From RGIG3009 sp964470515 (GTDB lineage Bacteria > Bacillota > Clostridia > Oscillospirales > Acutalibacteraceae): 8,610 bases of DNA. The first letter of the stretch is position 1. Each line of letters opens with the position of its first letter. The stretch covers positions 1 through 8,610 of the forward strand of contig CAYYDD010000064.1 of the NCBI GenBank assembly GCA_964470515.1. The letters are read 5' to 3'. Below the pieces are notes generated by a model, which did not search any database, had not been told where the DNA came from, and saw nothing but the letters and a program-made list of their open reading frames with translations. Below, in pieces: positions 1 to 6,181 of this stretch. The translations under genes and the position numbers were made by a program.

Positions 1-84
1 TCCTATTCGCTACTCTTTTTTATCTTTTGTCACACATCATTGTAACACCTACAGCGCCCCCCGTTTAGTACGTTGGTTTGGGGG
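1..84. other. Upstream intergenic stretch, no gene seen
   Basis: I see no convincing coding frame, RNA gene or terminator in this AT-richer stretch at the window edge. The only visible structure is the first copy of a 12-bp direct repeat at 72-83, just before the pheS -35 box. It may contain the end of a transcription unit that lies mostly outside the window. Confidence 0.4.
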
Positions 85-157
85 TTGCATTTTCGGGAAA
101 AACTGGTATAATGGTATTCGTGTAAGTTTGCGTGTTTGTGACCGTGTTGGTTTGGGG
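72..157. repeat. 12-bp direct repeat pair flanking the pheS promoter
   Basis: GTTGGTTTGGGG occurs at 72-83 and again, perfectly, at 146-157. The copies are 74 bp apart and sit either side of the -35/-10 core. Chance is possible in this G/T-rich stretch, so any regulatory role is a guess. Confidence 0.4.
85..112 (+). promoter_or_regulatory. Sigma-A type promoter for pheST (extended -10)
   Basis: A -35 box TTGCAT lies at 85-90 and a perfect -10 box TATAAT at 107-112, with a 16-bp spacer. TG at 104-105 makes it an extended -10. Transcription should begin near 119, giving a leader of about 195 nt before pheS. The spacer starts with the inverted repeat TTTTC-GG-GAAAA (90-101). A near-copy lies in the ireB promoter. 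Confidence 0.75.
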
Positions 158-170
158 TCGTGCGGCTTTC

Positions 171-197
171 GGCGGCGGGGGTAATCCCCGCCCTACG
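171..197. repeat. Palindromic repeat module A in the pheS leader
   Basis: This 27-nt unit starts GGCGG and ends CTACG. Inside it, 7-bp arms GGCGGGG (174-180) and CCCCGCC (186-192) flank the loop GTAAT. It shares both ends with module B at 225-252 but has different palindrome arms. This looks like a member of a dispersed intergenic repeat family of gut Firmicutes, an impression from memory rather than a search. The CCCC at 186-189 could also pair with GGGG at 197-200. Confidence 0.55.
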
Positions 198-224
198 GGG
201 TTGATTTTAACGTATGCGGGTTTT

Positions 225-252
225 GGCGGGCGATTCGTGAATCGCCTCTACG
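225..252. repeat. Palindromic repeat module B in the pheS leader
   Basis: This 28-nt unit has the same GGCGG beginning and CTACG end as module A. It is centred on an 8-bp perfect palindrome, GGCGATTC (229-236) and GAATCGCC (239-246). The heptamer array begins directly at its right edge. In RNA it would form a short stem with a tight loop. Confidence 0.55.
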
Positions 253-300
253 ATCCGATATCCGACATCCGGTATCTGACATCTGAAATCTGGCATCTGC
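252..300. repeat. Seven tandem degenerate heptamers, consensus NATCYGR
   Basis: Seven 7-bp units run without a gap: GATCCGA, TATCCGA, CATCCGG, TATCTGA, CATCTGA, AATCTGG and CATCTGC. All keep ATC at positions 2-4 and G at position 6. The array ends 3 nt before the pheS Shine-Dalgarno core, so it would be transcribed as the last part of the leader. Degenerate heptamer arrays are known between genes in other bacteria, such as cyanobacteria. The function here is unknown. Confidence 0.75.
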
Positions 301-303
301 ACC

Positions 304-308
304 GGAGG
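304..308 (+). promoter_or_regulatory. pheS ribosome binding site, decides the start
   Basis: GGAGG at 304-308 is only 1 nt from the first ATG (310) but 7 nt from the second in-frame ATG (316). The normal 5-9 nt spacing favours 316 as the start codon. Confidence 0.75.
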
Positions 309-315
309 TATGAAT

Positions 316-1347
316 ATGAAAGAACAACTGAATGCGCTGCGCGAGCGGGCGCTGGCCGAGCTGGCACAGCTGGACGAGCCACGCGCGTTGGAGGATTTCC
401 GCGTGCGTCTGCTCGGCAAAAAGGGCGAGGTGACCGCGCTGCTGCGCGGTATGGGCGCGGTGCCCGCCGAGGAGCGTCCCGCGATGGGTCAGCTTATCAA
501 CAGCCTGCGCGCCGAGCTGGAGGAGGCGCTGATCGCCAAGGAGAACGAGGTCGCGCTGAAGCTGAAAAACGAGCGTCTGGCCGCCGAAACGCTGGACGTG
601 ACGTTGCCCGGCCGTTCGCAGGCGAAGGGCGGTCTGCATCCGCTCAGCATCGTGCTGGAGGATCTCATCGACATTTTCCAGTCGATGGGCTTCGACGTGG
701 TGGACGGTCCCGAGGTGGAGACCGAGCATTATTGCTTTGAGGCCTTGAACGTGCCGAAGGATCATCCTGCCCGCGATATGCAGGATACCTTCTATCTCGC
801 CGAGGAGCTGCTGCTGCGCACACAGACCTCCGCGGCACAAATCCGCACGATGGAAACGCGCACGCCTCCCATCCGCATCATCTGCCCCGGCCGCGTGTTC
901 CGCGCGGACGAGGTGGACGCGACCCACTCCCCCGTATTCCATCAGGTAGAGGGTCTGGTCGTGGACAAGGGCATCACGCTGTGTGACTTAAAGGGCGTGC
1001 TGGAGCAGTTCGCGCACGAAATTTACGGGCCGGACACAAAGGTGCGGTTCCGTCCGTCGTTCTTCCCGTTCACCGAGCCGAGCGTGGAGGTGGACGTGTC
1101 CTGCTCCGCCTGCGGCGGCACCGGTTGCCGTGTGTGCAAGGGGGCGGGCTGGATCGAAATTCTGGGTGCCGGTATGGTGCACCCCCGCGTGCTGGCGGGC
1201 TGCGGTATTGATCCCGCGGTCTATTCCGGCTTTGCGTTCGGTATCGGTCTTGACCGACTGACCACCACGCGCTACAAGATCAGCGACATCCGTCTGCTGT
1301 TTGAAAACGATCAGCGGTTCTTAACGCAGTTCACGGGAGGGAAGTAA
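316..1347 (+). CDS. pheS: Phenylalanine--tRNA ligase alpha subunit
   Basis: This is the catalytic alpha subunit of the cytoplasmic alpha2-beta2 enzyme that charges tRNA-Phe with phenylalanine using ATP. From the start at 316 it has 343 residues, normal for bacterial PheS. An N-terminal alpha-helical, tRNA-binding region (about 1-90) precedes the class II aaRS core. Visible core motifs are motif 1 around GFDVVDGPEVE (125-135), motif 2 around GRVFRADEVDATHSPVFHQ (192-210) and motif 3 GFAFGIGLDRL (305-315). Four cysteines (263, 266, 271, 274) form a CxxC-x4-CxxC, DnaJ-like, possibly zinc-binding insert within motif 2-3, a variant I believe occurs in several PheS lineages. An in-frame ATG at 310 would add two residues but lies too close to the ribosome binding site. 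It ends 1 nt before pheT, so the two are transcribed and probably translated together. I see no T-box motif in the leader. Confidence 0.97.
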   Translation: MKEQLNALRERALAELAQLDEPRALEDFRVRLLGKKGEVTALLRGMGAVPAEERPAMGQLINSLRAELEEALIAKENEVALKLKNERLAAETLDVTLPGRSQAKGGLHPLSIVLEDLIDIFQSMGFDVVDGPEVETEHYCFEALNVPKDHPARDMQDTFYLAEELLLRTQTSAAQIRTMETRTPPIRIICPGRVFRADEVDATHSPVFHQVEGLVVDKGITLCDLKGVLEQFAHEIYGPDTKVRFRPSFFPFTEPSVEVDVSCSACGGTGCRVCKGAGWIEILGAGMVHPRVLAGCGIDPAVYSGFAFGIGLDRLTTTRYKISDIRLLFENDQRFLTQFTGGK

Positions 1348-1348
1348 G

Positions 1349-3742
1349 ATGAAGGTTTCACTGAATTGGCTGAAGCGGTACGTCGATATTCCCGTATCCG
1401 TGGCGGAGCTGTGCGACAAAATGACGATGAGCGGCTTTGAGGTGGACGGCATCGAGGATCTGTCCGAAACGATGAACAACGTCGTGGCCGCGCGTATCCT
1501 GAAACTCGAAAAGCATCCCGACGCGGACCGCTTGCAGGTCTGTACGATGGACGTGGGCACGGGCGAGCCGCTCCGGATCATCACCGGCGCGGACAACGTG
1601 TTCGAGGGTGCGCTGGTGCCTGCGGCACTGCACGAATCGCTGCTGCCGAACGGCACGAAGATCAAGCGCGGCAAGCTGCGCGGTCTGCCGAGTGAGGGTA
1701 TGCTGTGCTCCGGCGAGGAGCTGTGCCTCAAAGAGGCGGACTATCCCGGCGCGGAGGTGCACGGCATCCTCATCCTCAAGGAGGATGCCGCCCCGGGTAC
1801 CGATATGCGCGATATCCTGCATCTGAATGACGTTATCATTGATTTCAGCATCACCTCCAACCGCCCGGATTGCCAGAGTATGCTGGGCATCGCACGGGAG
1901 GTCGCGGTGGCGCTGAACGTACCGCTGCGTCTGCCGGAGCCGTCGTACACGGCGGTGGGCGGCGACGTCAGCGAGCACGTCGCCATCACGGTGGAAGCGC
2001 CCGATCTGTGCCCCCGGTATATGGGCCGTATCGTGAAAAATCTGCGCATCGCCCCCTCCCCCGCGTGGATGCAAGAGTGTCTGCGCGGCGCGGGTATGCG
2101 CCCTATCAACAACATCGTTGACGTTACCAACTTCGTGATGCTGGAGACCGGCCAGCCGATGCACGCGTTCGACCTGCGGGATATCCGTGGGGCACAGATC
2201 GTCGTGCGCCGCGCCCGCGACGGTGAGAGCATCACCACGCTGGACGGCAAGTCGCACACGCTGAACAGCAATATGCTGGTTATTGCAGACGCGGAGGAGC
2301 CGTCGTGTCTGGCGGGTATTATGGGCGGTCTCAACAGCGAGATCAAGCCGGATACCACCGACCTGCTGTTTGAGTGCGCCAAGTTCCGCCGCGACAACGT
2401 GCGCCGCACCGGCCGCACGCTGGGTATCCGCACCGAGTCGTCGGTGCGGTACGAAAAGGGCGTGGATATTCACGGCGTGCAGTACGCGATGGATCGCGCA
2501 CTACAGCTCATCGAGGAGCTGGACGCGGGCGATATCGTCGACGGTGTCATCGACCGCTGTCCCGCCCTGCCCGAGCCGCGCCGGCTCACGGTAGCGCCTG
2601 CGGATATCAACGCGTTGCTCGGCATAGACGTGCCGACCGACGCGATGGTGGACATTCTGTGCCGTCTGGGTCTCTCCGCGACGCTGAGTGACGACGGGCT
2701 GACCTGCGATATCCCCTCCCGCCGCGACGACGTCGAGGGTCGCGCAGATCTGGCGGAGGAGATCGTGCGCGTGTACGGGTACGATCACGTCGTCGCCACC
2801 CCGATGCAGGGCGCCATCGTGCGCGGCAAAAAGCTACCCGAGCGCCGTGCGACCGACCGCTTGAAGGCGGCGCTGACGGCGCAGGGACTGTATGAAATTT
2901 CGACCTATTCGTTTATCAGCGCCAAGGCGGCGGATACGCTGTCGCTCGCGGCGGACGACGCCCGCCGTCAGGCGGTGGCGCTCATCAACCCGCTGGGCGA
3001 GGAGTATGCGGTAATGCGTACACAATTAGCCTCCAGTATGCTGACGGTGCTCGCCACCAACTACAGCCGCAAAAACGCGGCGGTGCGGTTCTTTGAGGTG
3101 GGCAAGTGGTTTATCCCCCACGCCCTGCCGCTGACCGAGCAACCGGACGAGGTGCCCGCGCTGACGATCGGCGCGTACGGCGAGGGTGAGAATTATTTCA
3201 CGCTCAAGGGCGCGGTGGAAACGCTGCTGGCGGCGTTCGGCGCCGAGGCGACGTTTGAGCGTTCGACCGAGCCGTATCTGCATCCCGGCCGTCAGGCGGC
3301 GGTGCGCGTCGGCGGCGAGATCATCGGTACGCTGGGCGAGGTACATCCCGACACCGCCGAGGGCTACGGCCTCGGTGTGCGGGCGTATCTGGCGGAGCTG
3401 AAGCTCGCGCCCGTCTTTGCGGCGGCCGAGGGTCGTGTGCTGCGGTATCAGCCGTTGCCGCGTTTCCCGGCGGTGGAGCGTGATCTGGCGTTGCTGTGCG
3501 ACGAGGCCCTGCCCGCCGCCGAGATCGAGACCACCATCCGCGCTGCGGGCGGCCGTCTCCTTGAGGACGTCACGCTGTTTGACGTGTATCAGGGTGCGCA
3601 GATCGCGGCCGGGCAAAAGAGCGTCGCGTACAGCCTCACCTTCCGCTCGACGGAGACGACGCTGTCGGAGGCGGAGATCGACCCCGCGATGCAGAAAATC
3701 ATAAAAAAGCTGACGGAAAAAGGTTGCACGCTGCGCGGGTGA
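1349..3742 (+). CDS. pheT: Phenylalanine--tRNA ligase beta subunit
   Basis: This is the non-catalytic beta subunit of phenylalanyl-tRNA synthetase, which binds tRNA and, in the family, hydrolyses mischarged Tyr-tRNA-Phe. Its 797 residues match the usual length. In order I see an EMAP-like tRNA-binding domain (about 39-150, with KHPDADRLQVC at 55-65), a B3/B4 editing domain (about 205-375, with GQPMHAFD at 268-275 and GIMGG at 323-327), and a B5 domain (about 405-475). A catalytic-like core follows (EEIVRVYGYD at 470-479, NPLGEEYAVMRTQL at 547-560), then a C-terminal FDX-ACB anticodon-binding domain (about the last 95 residues). The start ATG follows GGGAGG (1335-1340) by 8 nt. No clear terminator follows; the next 94 bp carry the ireB promoter. 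Confidence 0.97.
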   Translation: MKVSLNWLKRYVDIPVSVAELCDKMTMSGFEVDGIEDLSETMNNVVAARILKLEKHPDADRLQVCTMDVGTGEPLRIITGADNVFEGALVPAALHESLLPNGTKIKRGKLRGLPSEGMLCSGEELCLKEADYPGAEVHGILILKEDAAPGTDMRDILHLNDVIIDFSITSNRPDCQSMLGIAREVAVALNVPLRLPEPSYTAVGGDVSEHVAITVEAPDLCPRYMGRIVKNLRIAPSPAWMQECLRGAGMRPINNIVDVTNFVMLETGQPMHAFDLRDIRGAQIVVRRARDGESITTLDGKSHTLNSNMLVIADAEEPSCLAGIMGGLNSEIKPDTTDLLFECAKFRRDNVRRTGRTLGIRTESSVRYEKGVDIHGVQYAMDRALQLIEELDAGDIVDGVIDRCPALPEPRRLTVAPADINALLGIDVPTDAMVDILCRLGLSATLSDDGLTCDIPSRRDDVEGRADLAEEIVRVYGYDHVVATPMQGAIVRGKKLPERRATDRLKAALTAQGLYEISTYSFISAKAADTLSLAADDARRQAVALINPLGEEYAVMRTQLASSMLTVLATNYSRKNAAVRFFEVGKWFIPHALPLTEQPDEVPALTIGAYGEGENYFTLKGAVETLLAAFGAEATFERSTEPYLHPGRQAAVRVGGEIIGTLGEVHPDTAEGYGLGVRAYLAELKLAPVFAAAEGRVLRYQPLPRFPAVERDLALLCDEALPAAEIETTIRAAGGRLLEDVTLFDVYQGAQIAAGQKSVAYSLTFRSTETTLSEAEIDPAMQKIIKKLTEKGCTLRG

Positions 3743-3771
3743 TTGTAACGGCACGGTTGTTCGATTTCCCC

Positions 3772-3800
3772 TTGCATTTTCCGTAAAAATCACTTATACT
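3772..3800 (+). promoter_or_regulatory. Sigma-A type promoter for ireB
   Basis: TTGCAT (3772-3777) and TATACT (3795-3800) are separated by an ideal 17 bp. The first 18 bases match the pheS promoter at 85-102 in 16 positions. They include a TTTT/AAAA inverted repeat just inside the -35 box. Transcription should start around 3807, about 30 nt before ireB. Confidence 0.8.
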
Positions 3801-3836
3801 ATTATTGTGAACCGATAAGAATAGGAGGTATCCGCT

Positions 3837-4082
3837 ATGCTGGATAAGACAATGACCTTTTCGCTGAACGGCGATAAAGACCAGGAGATGAAACAAATTC
3901 TCACCGCCGTGTACGACGCGCTGAAGGAGAAGGGCTACAACCCGATCAATCAGATCGTCGGGTATATCCTGTCGGAGGATCCCACCTATATCACCACGCA
4001 CAACAACGCCCGCAGTCTCGTGCGTAAGCTCGACCGGGATGAGCTGCTGCGCGCTATGGTGAGAACGTATCTGAACGACTGA
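3837..4082 (+). CDS. ireB: IreB family regulatory phosphoprotein (UPF0297, YrzL)
   Basis: This 81-residue protein matches the IreB/YrzL family along its length, with the hallmark stretch EKGYNPINQIVGYILSEDP and a C-terminal R-K-x-x-R-D-E segment. In Enterococcus faecalis, IreB is a small cytoplasmic protein phosphorylated on N-terminal threonines by the PASTA kinase IreK, and it acts negatively on cephalosporin resistance. Thr5 and Thr7 here lie in the equivalent N-terminal place (inference). The start is well set by AGGAGGT (3823-3829) 7 nt upstream. In many Firmicutes the gene sits with alaS, ruvX or mltG; here it follows pheT under its own promoter and is followed after 15 nt by an uncharacterised small gene. 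Confidence 0.93.
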   Translation: MLDKTMTFSLNGDKDQEMKQILTAVYDALKEKGYNPINQIVGYILSEDPTYITTHNNARSLVRKLDRDELLRAMVRTYLND

Positions 4083-4097
4083 AAAGAGGTTTGACAT

Positions 4098-4388
4098 ATG
4101 GCAGAAAAAAAGGAGACCCTGCTGACGTATAAGGGTCGCCCGCTCGTGCGCAACGGCAACACGTTGTATTACGGCGATATGGCGGAAAAATGCGTCATCG
4201 TGTTGCAGGTGCTTACCACCAAGACCGTCGGCGATATGACGGTGGCCGATAAGGTGCAGGTACAGCTGCTGCTCACCGACCCCGAGGTGCGGATGAAGGA
4301 TCGCATCCTCAAAAAGAGCGAAAAAAACGGTCTGTACAACGCGATGGATATCGGCAGTGTCTGGCTGGAACGCGCACTCAGTGAATAA
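4098..4388 (+). CDS. Uncharacterised small protein co-transcribed with ireB
   Basis: I cannot assign a named family. The 96-residue product has no signal peptide or membrane segment, so it is probably cytoplasmic. The first two thirds, from about LLTYKGRPLVRNGNTLYYGDM through the alternating hydrophobic stretch VQVQLLLTD, look beta-rich. The last third, with KKSEKNGLYNAMDIGSVWLERAL, looks helical. I have an impression of similar hypothetical proteins in clostridial genomes (YKGKPLVR...YYGNM...VADKV...WLERA), unverified. AAAGAGG (4083-4089) lies 8 nt upstream of the ATG. The gene begins 15 nt after ireB and ends at a hairpin terminator, so the two form a bicistronic unit. That context allows, but does not prove, a role linked to IreB. 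Codon use is like its neighbours. Confidence 0.85.
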   Translation: MAEKKETLLTYKGRPLVRNGNTLYYGDMAEKCVIVLQVLTTKTVGDMTVADKVQVQLLLTDPEVRMKDRILKKSEKNGLYNAMDIGSVWLERALSE

Positions 4389-4391
4389 ACA

Positions 4392-4423
4392 AAAGCCCTC
4401 GACAGCATATTGTCGGGGGCTTT
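4392..4423 (+). terminator. Hairpin terminator after the ireB unit
   Basis: GCCCTCGACA (4395-4404) pairs with TGTCGGGGGC (4411-4420) with one G-U pair and a 6-nt loop. AAA/TTT flanks extend the stem. It begins 3 nt after the stop codon of the 96-residue gene. The U tract is short (TTT), so termination may be incomplete. Confidence 0.8.
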
Positions 4424-4621
4424 ATGCATCTTCCGCATAAGCACAATCGTCTTGTCGTCTCAGCGGATTTTCATCAACGTATTTTGCAATGCTTACGTAA
4501 TCGTTTCGGCGCGGATAACGTGATCGTGAAATCCGCGCTGCCCTATACGTTCCTTTCGGCGTATCCCACCGTGTTGGGGCGATTCGGGCTCGCGGCGGAT
4601 ATACTGCAAAATGCTACTTGA
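4424..4621 (+). CDS. Doubtful 65-codon open frame between the two units
   Basis: The frame begins at an ATG touching the 3' end of the preceding terminator and has no recognisable Shine-Dalgarno sequence. Its stop overlaps the -35 box of the next promoter. The second half (around NRFGADNVIVKSALPYTFLSAYPTVLGRFGLAADIL) has C/G-ending codons and a protein-like composition. The first half is AT-richer and less convincing. I recognise no family. It could be the tail of a decayed gene, a small protein made from readthrough, or chance. Otherwise 4389-4694 holds only the terminator and the promoter at 4618-4646. Confidence 0.2.
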   Translation: MHLPHKHNRLVVSADFHQRILQCLRNRFGADNVIVKSALPYTFLSAYPTVLGRFGLAADILQNAT

Positions 4622-4646
4622 CTATCGTTTCTTTATCCTATATAAT
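4618..4646 (+). promoter_or_regulatory. Sigma-A type promoter of the polysaccharide operon
   Basis: TTGACT (4618-4623) and a perfect TATAAT (4641-4646) are separated by exactly 17 bp. The start point would be near 4653, leaving a leader of only about 40 nt before the Wzz gene. It does not share the TTTTC-GAAAA element of the other two promoters. Confidence 0.85.
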
Positions 4647-4694
4647 AATAGACGACCATTGTAGCTCACTTGAAAGAGGGGAGGATCGGCTCCT

Positions 4695-5405
4695 ATGCAA
4701 GAGATCGATCTCAAATCCGTATTTGTGCTCCTGCTGGCGAAAGTGAAATGGATCATCGTCAGCGTTGCCGTAGGTATTCTGGTATTCGGCGTGTATGCCT
4801 ACGCGTTCGTGCCGGAGCAGTACACGGCTTCGGCTTGGGTGTACGTTCGCAATACCAAGGACGATTATGATAGCACCAGCAACGGCACCACCGCCAGCAA
4901 TCTGACAGCGGCACAGCATCTGGTCGCCAACTATTCCATCCATATGGAAACACAGCCCGTGCTGGACGCCGCCGTCGAAAAGCTGGGCGGCCGTGTCACC
5001 GCTCAAGAAATCAAGAACGCGTCGTCCGCCTCCGGGATGGACGAGACCTCGTGGCTGAAGATCTCGGTCACGGTAGGCGATCCCGAGCTGGCTGTGGATA
5101 TGTGTGAGGCTATCGCCACCGCGTCGGCGGAAAGGTTCGGCGAGCTGGAAGCCTCCTCCGCCACCGTGCGCCACCTGACGGCGGCCACGCAGACCGCACC
5201 CAACGTCACCAAGACCGCGCTGATCGGCGCGTTGCTGGGGATGGTCGTGTCGATCGCGATCATTCTGTTGCATCAGTTTACGGATAATACCATCCACGAT
5301 AAGCACGACTTGCAGATGCATCTGGATATCCCGGTGCTGGGCGAGATCCCGAGCTTTAACCTCGCCATCGGCCGCAAGAAGAAGGGGGGGCGCACTTATG
5401 CCTAA
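4695..5405 (+). CDS. Wzz/YveK-type polysaccharide co-polymerase, BY-kinase activator
   Basis: This 236-residue membrane protein has the Wzz/CpsC/CapA/EpsA arrangement. A short cytoplasmic N-terminus (about 1-17) is followed by a transmembrane helix (about 19-39), a roughly 130-residue extracellular domain, a second helix (about 174-193) and a cytoplasmic tail with the family-typical D-(I/L)-P-V-L-G-E-I-P (211-219). In Gram-positive systems such proteins govern polysaccharide chain length. Their tails activate the separate tyrosine kinase, whose gene here follows directly. The proline-rich stretch usual before helix two is reduced to TAPNVTK. AGAGGGGAGG (about 4675-4684) precedes the ATG by 10 nt, and its end can pair weakly with CTCC just before the start. 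The last eight bases overlap the kinase gene, and a run of seven Gs (5384-5390) near the 3' end doubles as part of the kinase ribosome binding site. Confidence 0.9.
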   Translation: MQEIDLKSVFVLLLAKVKWIIVSVAVGILVFGVYAYAFVPEQYTASAWVYVRNTKDDYDSTSNGTTASNLTAAQHLVANYSIHMETQPVLDAAVEKLGGRVTAQEIKNASSASGMDETSWLKISVTVGDPELAVDMCEAIATASAERFGELEASSATVRHLTAATQTAPNVTKTALIGALLGMVVSIAIILLHQFTDNTIHDKHDLQMHLDIPVLGEIPSFNLAIGRKKKGGRTYA

Positions 5406-6132
5406 CAAGAAGTCTTCCGGCGACCAGCGTCCCATCGCTTCCACCTTCCAGATCGTCGAGGCGTATAAGACCATCCGCACCAATCTCCTGTTTGCGCTGG
5501 CTCCCAGCGATAACAAGATCGTTGCGATCTCCAGCGCCGAGCCGAACGCCGGCAAATCCACCGTGTCCTGCAACCTCGCCATCACGATGGCGCAGACGGG
5601 CGCTAGGGTGCTGCTGATCGACGCCGACCTGCGCAAGCCCTCACAGCACAAGACGTTCCGCGTCAAAAAAGCAAACGGTCTGTCCCGTCTGCTCAGCGGT
5701 CAGGGCGAGCCGGAGGAGTGCATCTGCCGTGAGGTCGCCCGCGGGCTGGATCTCATTCCCAGCGGTGCACTGCCGCCCAATCCCTCCGAGCTGCTCGGCT
5801 CGGACACGATGCGCGAGCTGCTGGAGCGGCTGTCCGTGCAGTACGATTACATTTTCATCGACACGCCGCCGCTGGGCGTTGTATCGGATTCGCTGATGCT
5901 CTCCGAGCTGACCGCCGGTACCGTGCTGGTCACCCGTCAGGGGCAGACGACCTACGAGGAGCTGCAAAACGCCGTGGACAGCATCCGAAACGTCGATGGC
6001 ACGCTACTCGGCGTGGTGATCTCGGATATGCGGGAAAACCCGCGTACGTACGGTCGGTATGAGAAGTACCATTATTATAAGGCCTACGATTACAGCTATC
6101 ACAGCGGGGTCGAGGAAACCGAAAAGCAATAA
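5398..6132 (+). CDS. Bacterial tyrosine kinase (CpsD/CapB/EpsB family)
   Basis: This 244-residue cytoplasmic BY-kinase autophosphorylates on C-terminal tyrosines and, with its Wzz-type partner, controls polysaccharide synthesis. Visible elements are EAYKTIRTNLLFA (21-33), a Walker A motif SAEPNAGKST (46-55, Lys53), Walker A' VLLIDADLRKP (71-81) and Walker B YIFIDTPP (151-158, Asp155). A tyrosine cluster at the C-terminus (218, 221, 224, 226, 227, 230, 232, 234) makes it a kinase rather than a ParA-type ATPase. The start overlaps the end of the Wzz gene by 8 nt and is served by the AAGGGGGGG stretch 7 nt upstream, indicating translational coupling. The cognate CpsB/YwqE-type phosphatase often found beside such kinases is absent from the window. 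Confidence 0.94.
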   Translation: MPNKKSSGDQRPIASTFQIVEAYKTIRTNLLFALAPSDNKIVAISSAEPNAGKSTVSCNLAITMAQTGARVLLIDADLRKPSQHKTFRVKKANGLSRLLSGQGEPEECICREVARGLDLIPSGALPPNPSELLGSDTMRELLERLSVQYDYIFIDTPPLGVVSDSLMLSELTAGTVLVTRQGQTTYEELQNAVDSIRNVDGTLLGVVISDMRENPRTYGRYEKYHYYKAYDYSYHSGVEETEKQ

Positions 6133-6134
6133 GG

Positions 6135-6161
6135 AAAGCCGCACTCCCCGTGCGGCTTTTT
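6135..6161 (+). terminator. Perfect hairpin terminator inside the polysaccharide operon
   Basis: AAAGCCGCAC (6135-6144) and GTGCGGCTTT (6150-6159) form a perfect 10-bp stem with a TCCCC loop. It is followed by a U tract (6157-6161) and begins 2 nt after the kinase stop codon. It lies between genes two and three of what looks like one operon, so it may attenuate expression of the dehydratase and anything beyond it. Confidence 0.88.
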
Positions 6162-6181
6162 ACTACTGAATACTGTGAATT

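Noticed and set aside
252..300. Heptamer array as a CRISPR array
   Set aside because: Units are 7 bp, contiguous and degenerate, with no spacers and no cas genes.
113..315. T-box riboswitch upstream of pheS
   Set aside because: The conserved AGGGTGGNACCGCG-type motif is absent, the leader is short, and there is no terminator hairpin with a U tract before pheS.
310..315. pheS start at the first ATG (310)
   Set aside because: It lies only 1 nt from the GGAGG; the second ATG at 316 has normal spacing.
132..740. 202-codon + strand frame starting in the pheS leader, considered as a leader peptide
   Set aside because: It runs far into pheS in another frame, is Arg/Gly/Ala-rich and has no Phe-codon run or attenuator hairpin like the enteric pheM leader.
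1358..2473. 371-codon open frame on the minus strand
   Set aside because: It is antisense to pheT and low in recognisable motifs; a shadow of codon bias.
3743..3771. Terminator for pheST between pheT and ireB
   Set aside because: Only a weak AACGGCACGGTT-type match is present, with no stable stem and no U tract.
4638..5666. 342-codon open frame on the minus strand
   Set aside because: It crosses the eps promoter and is antisense to both the Wzz and kinase genes; no motifs.
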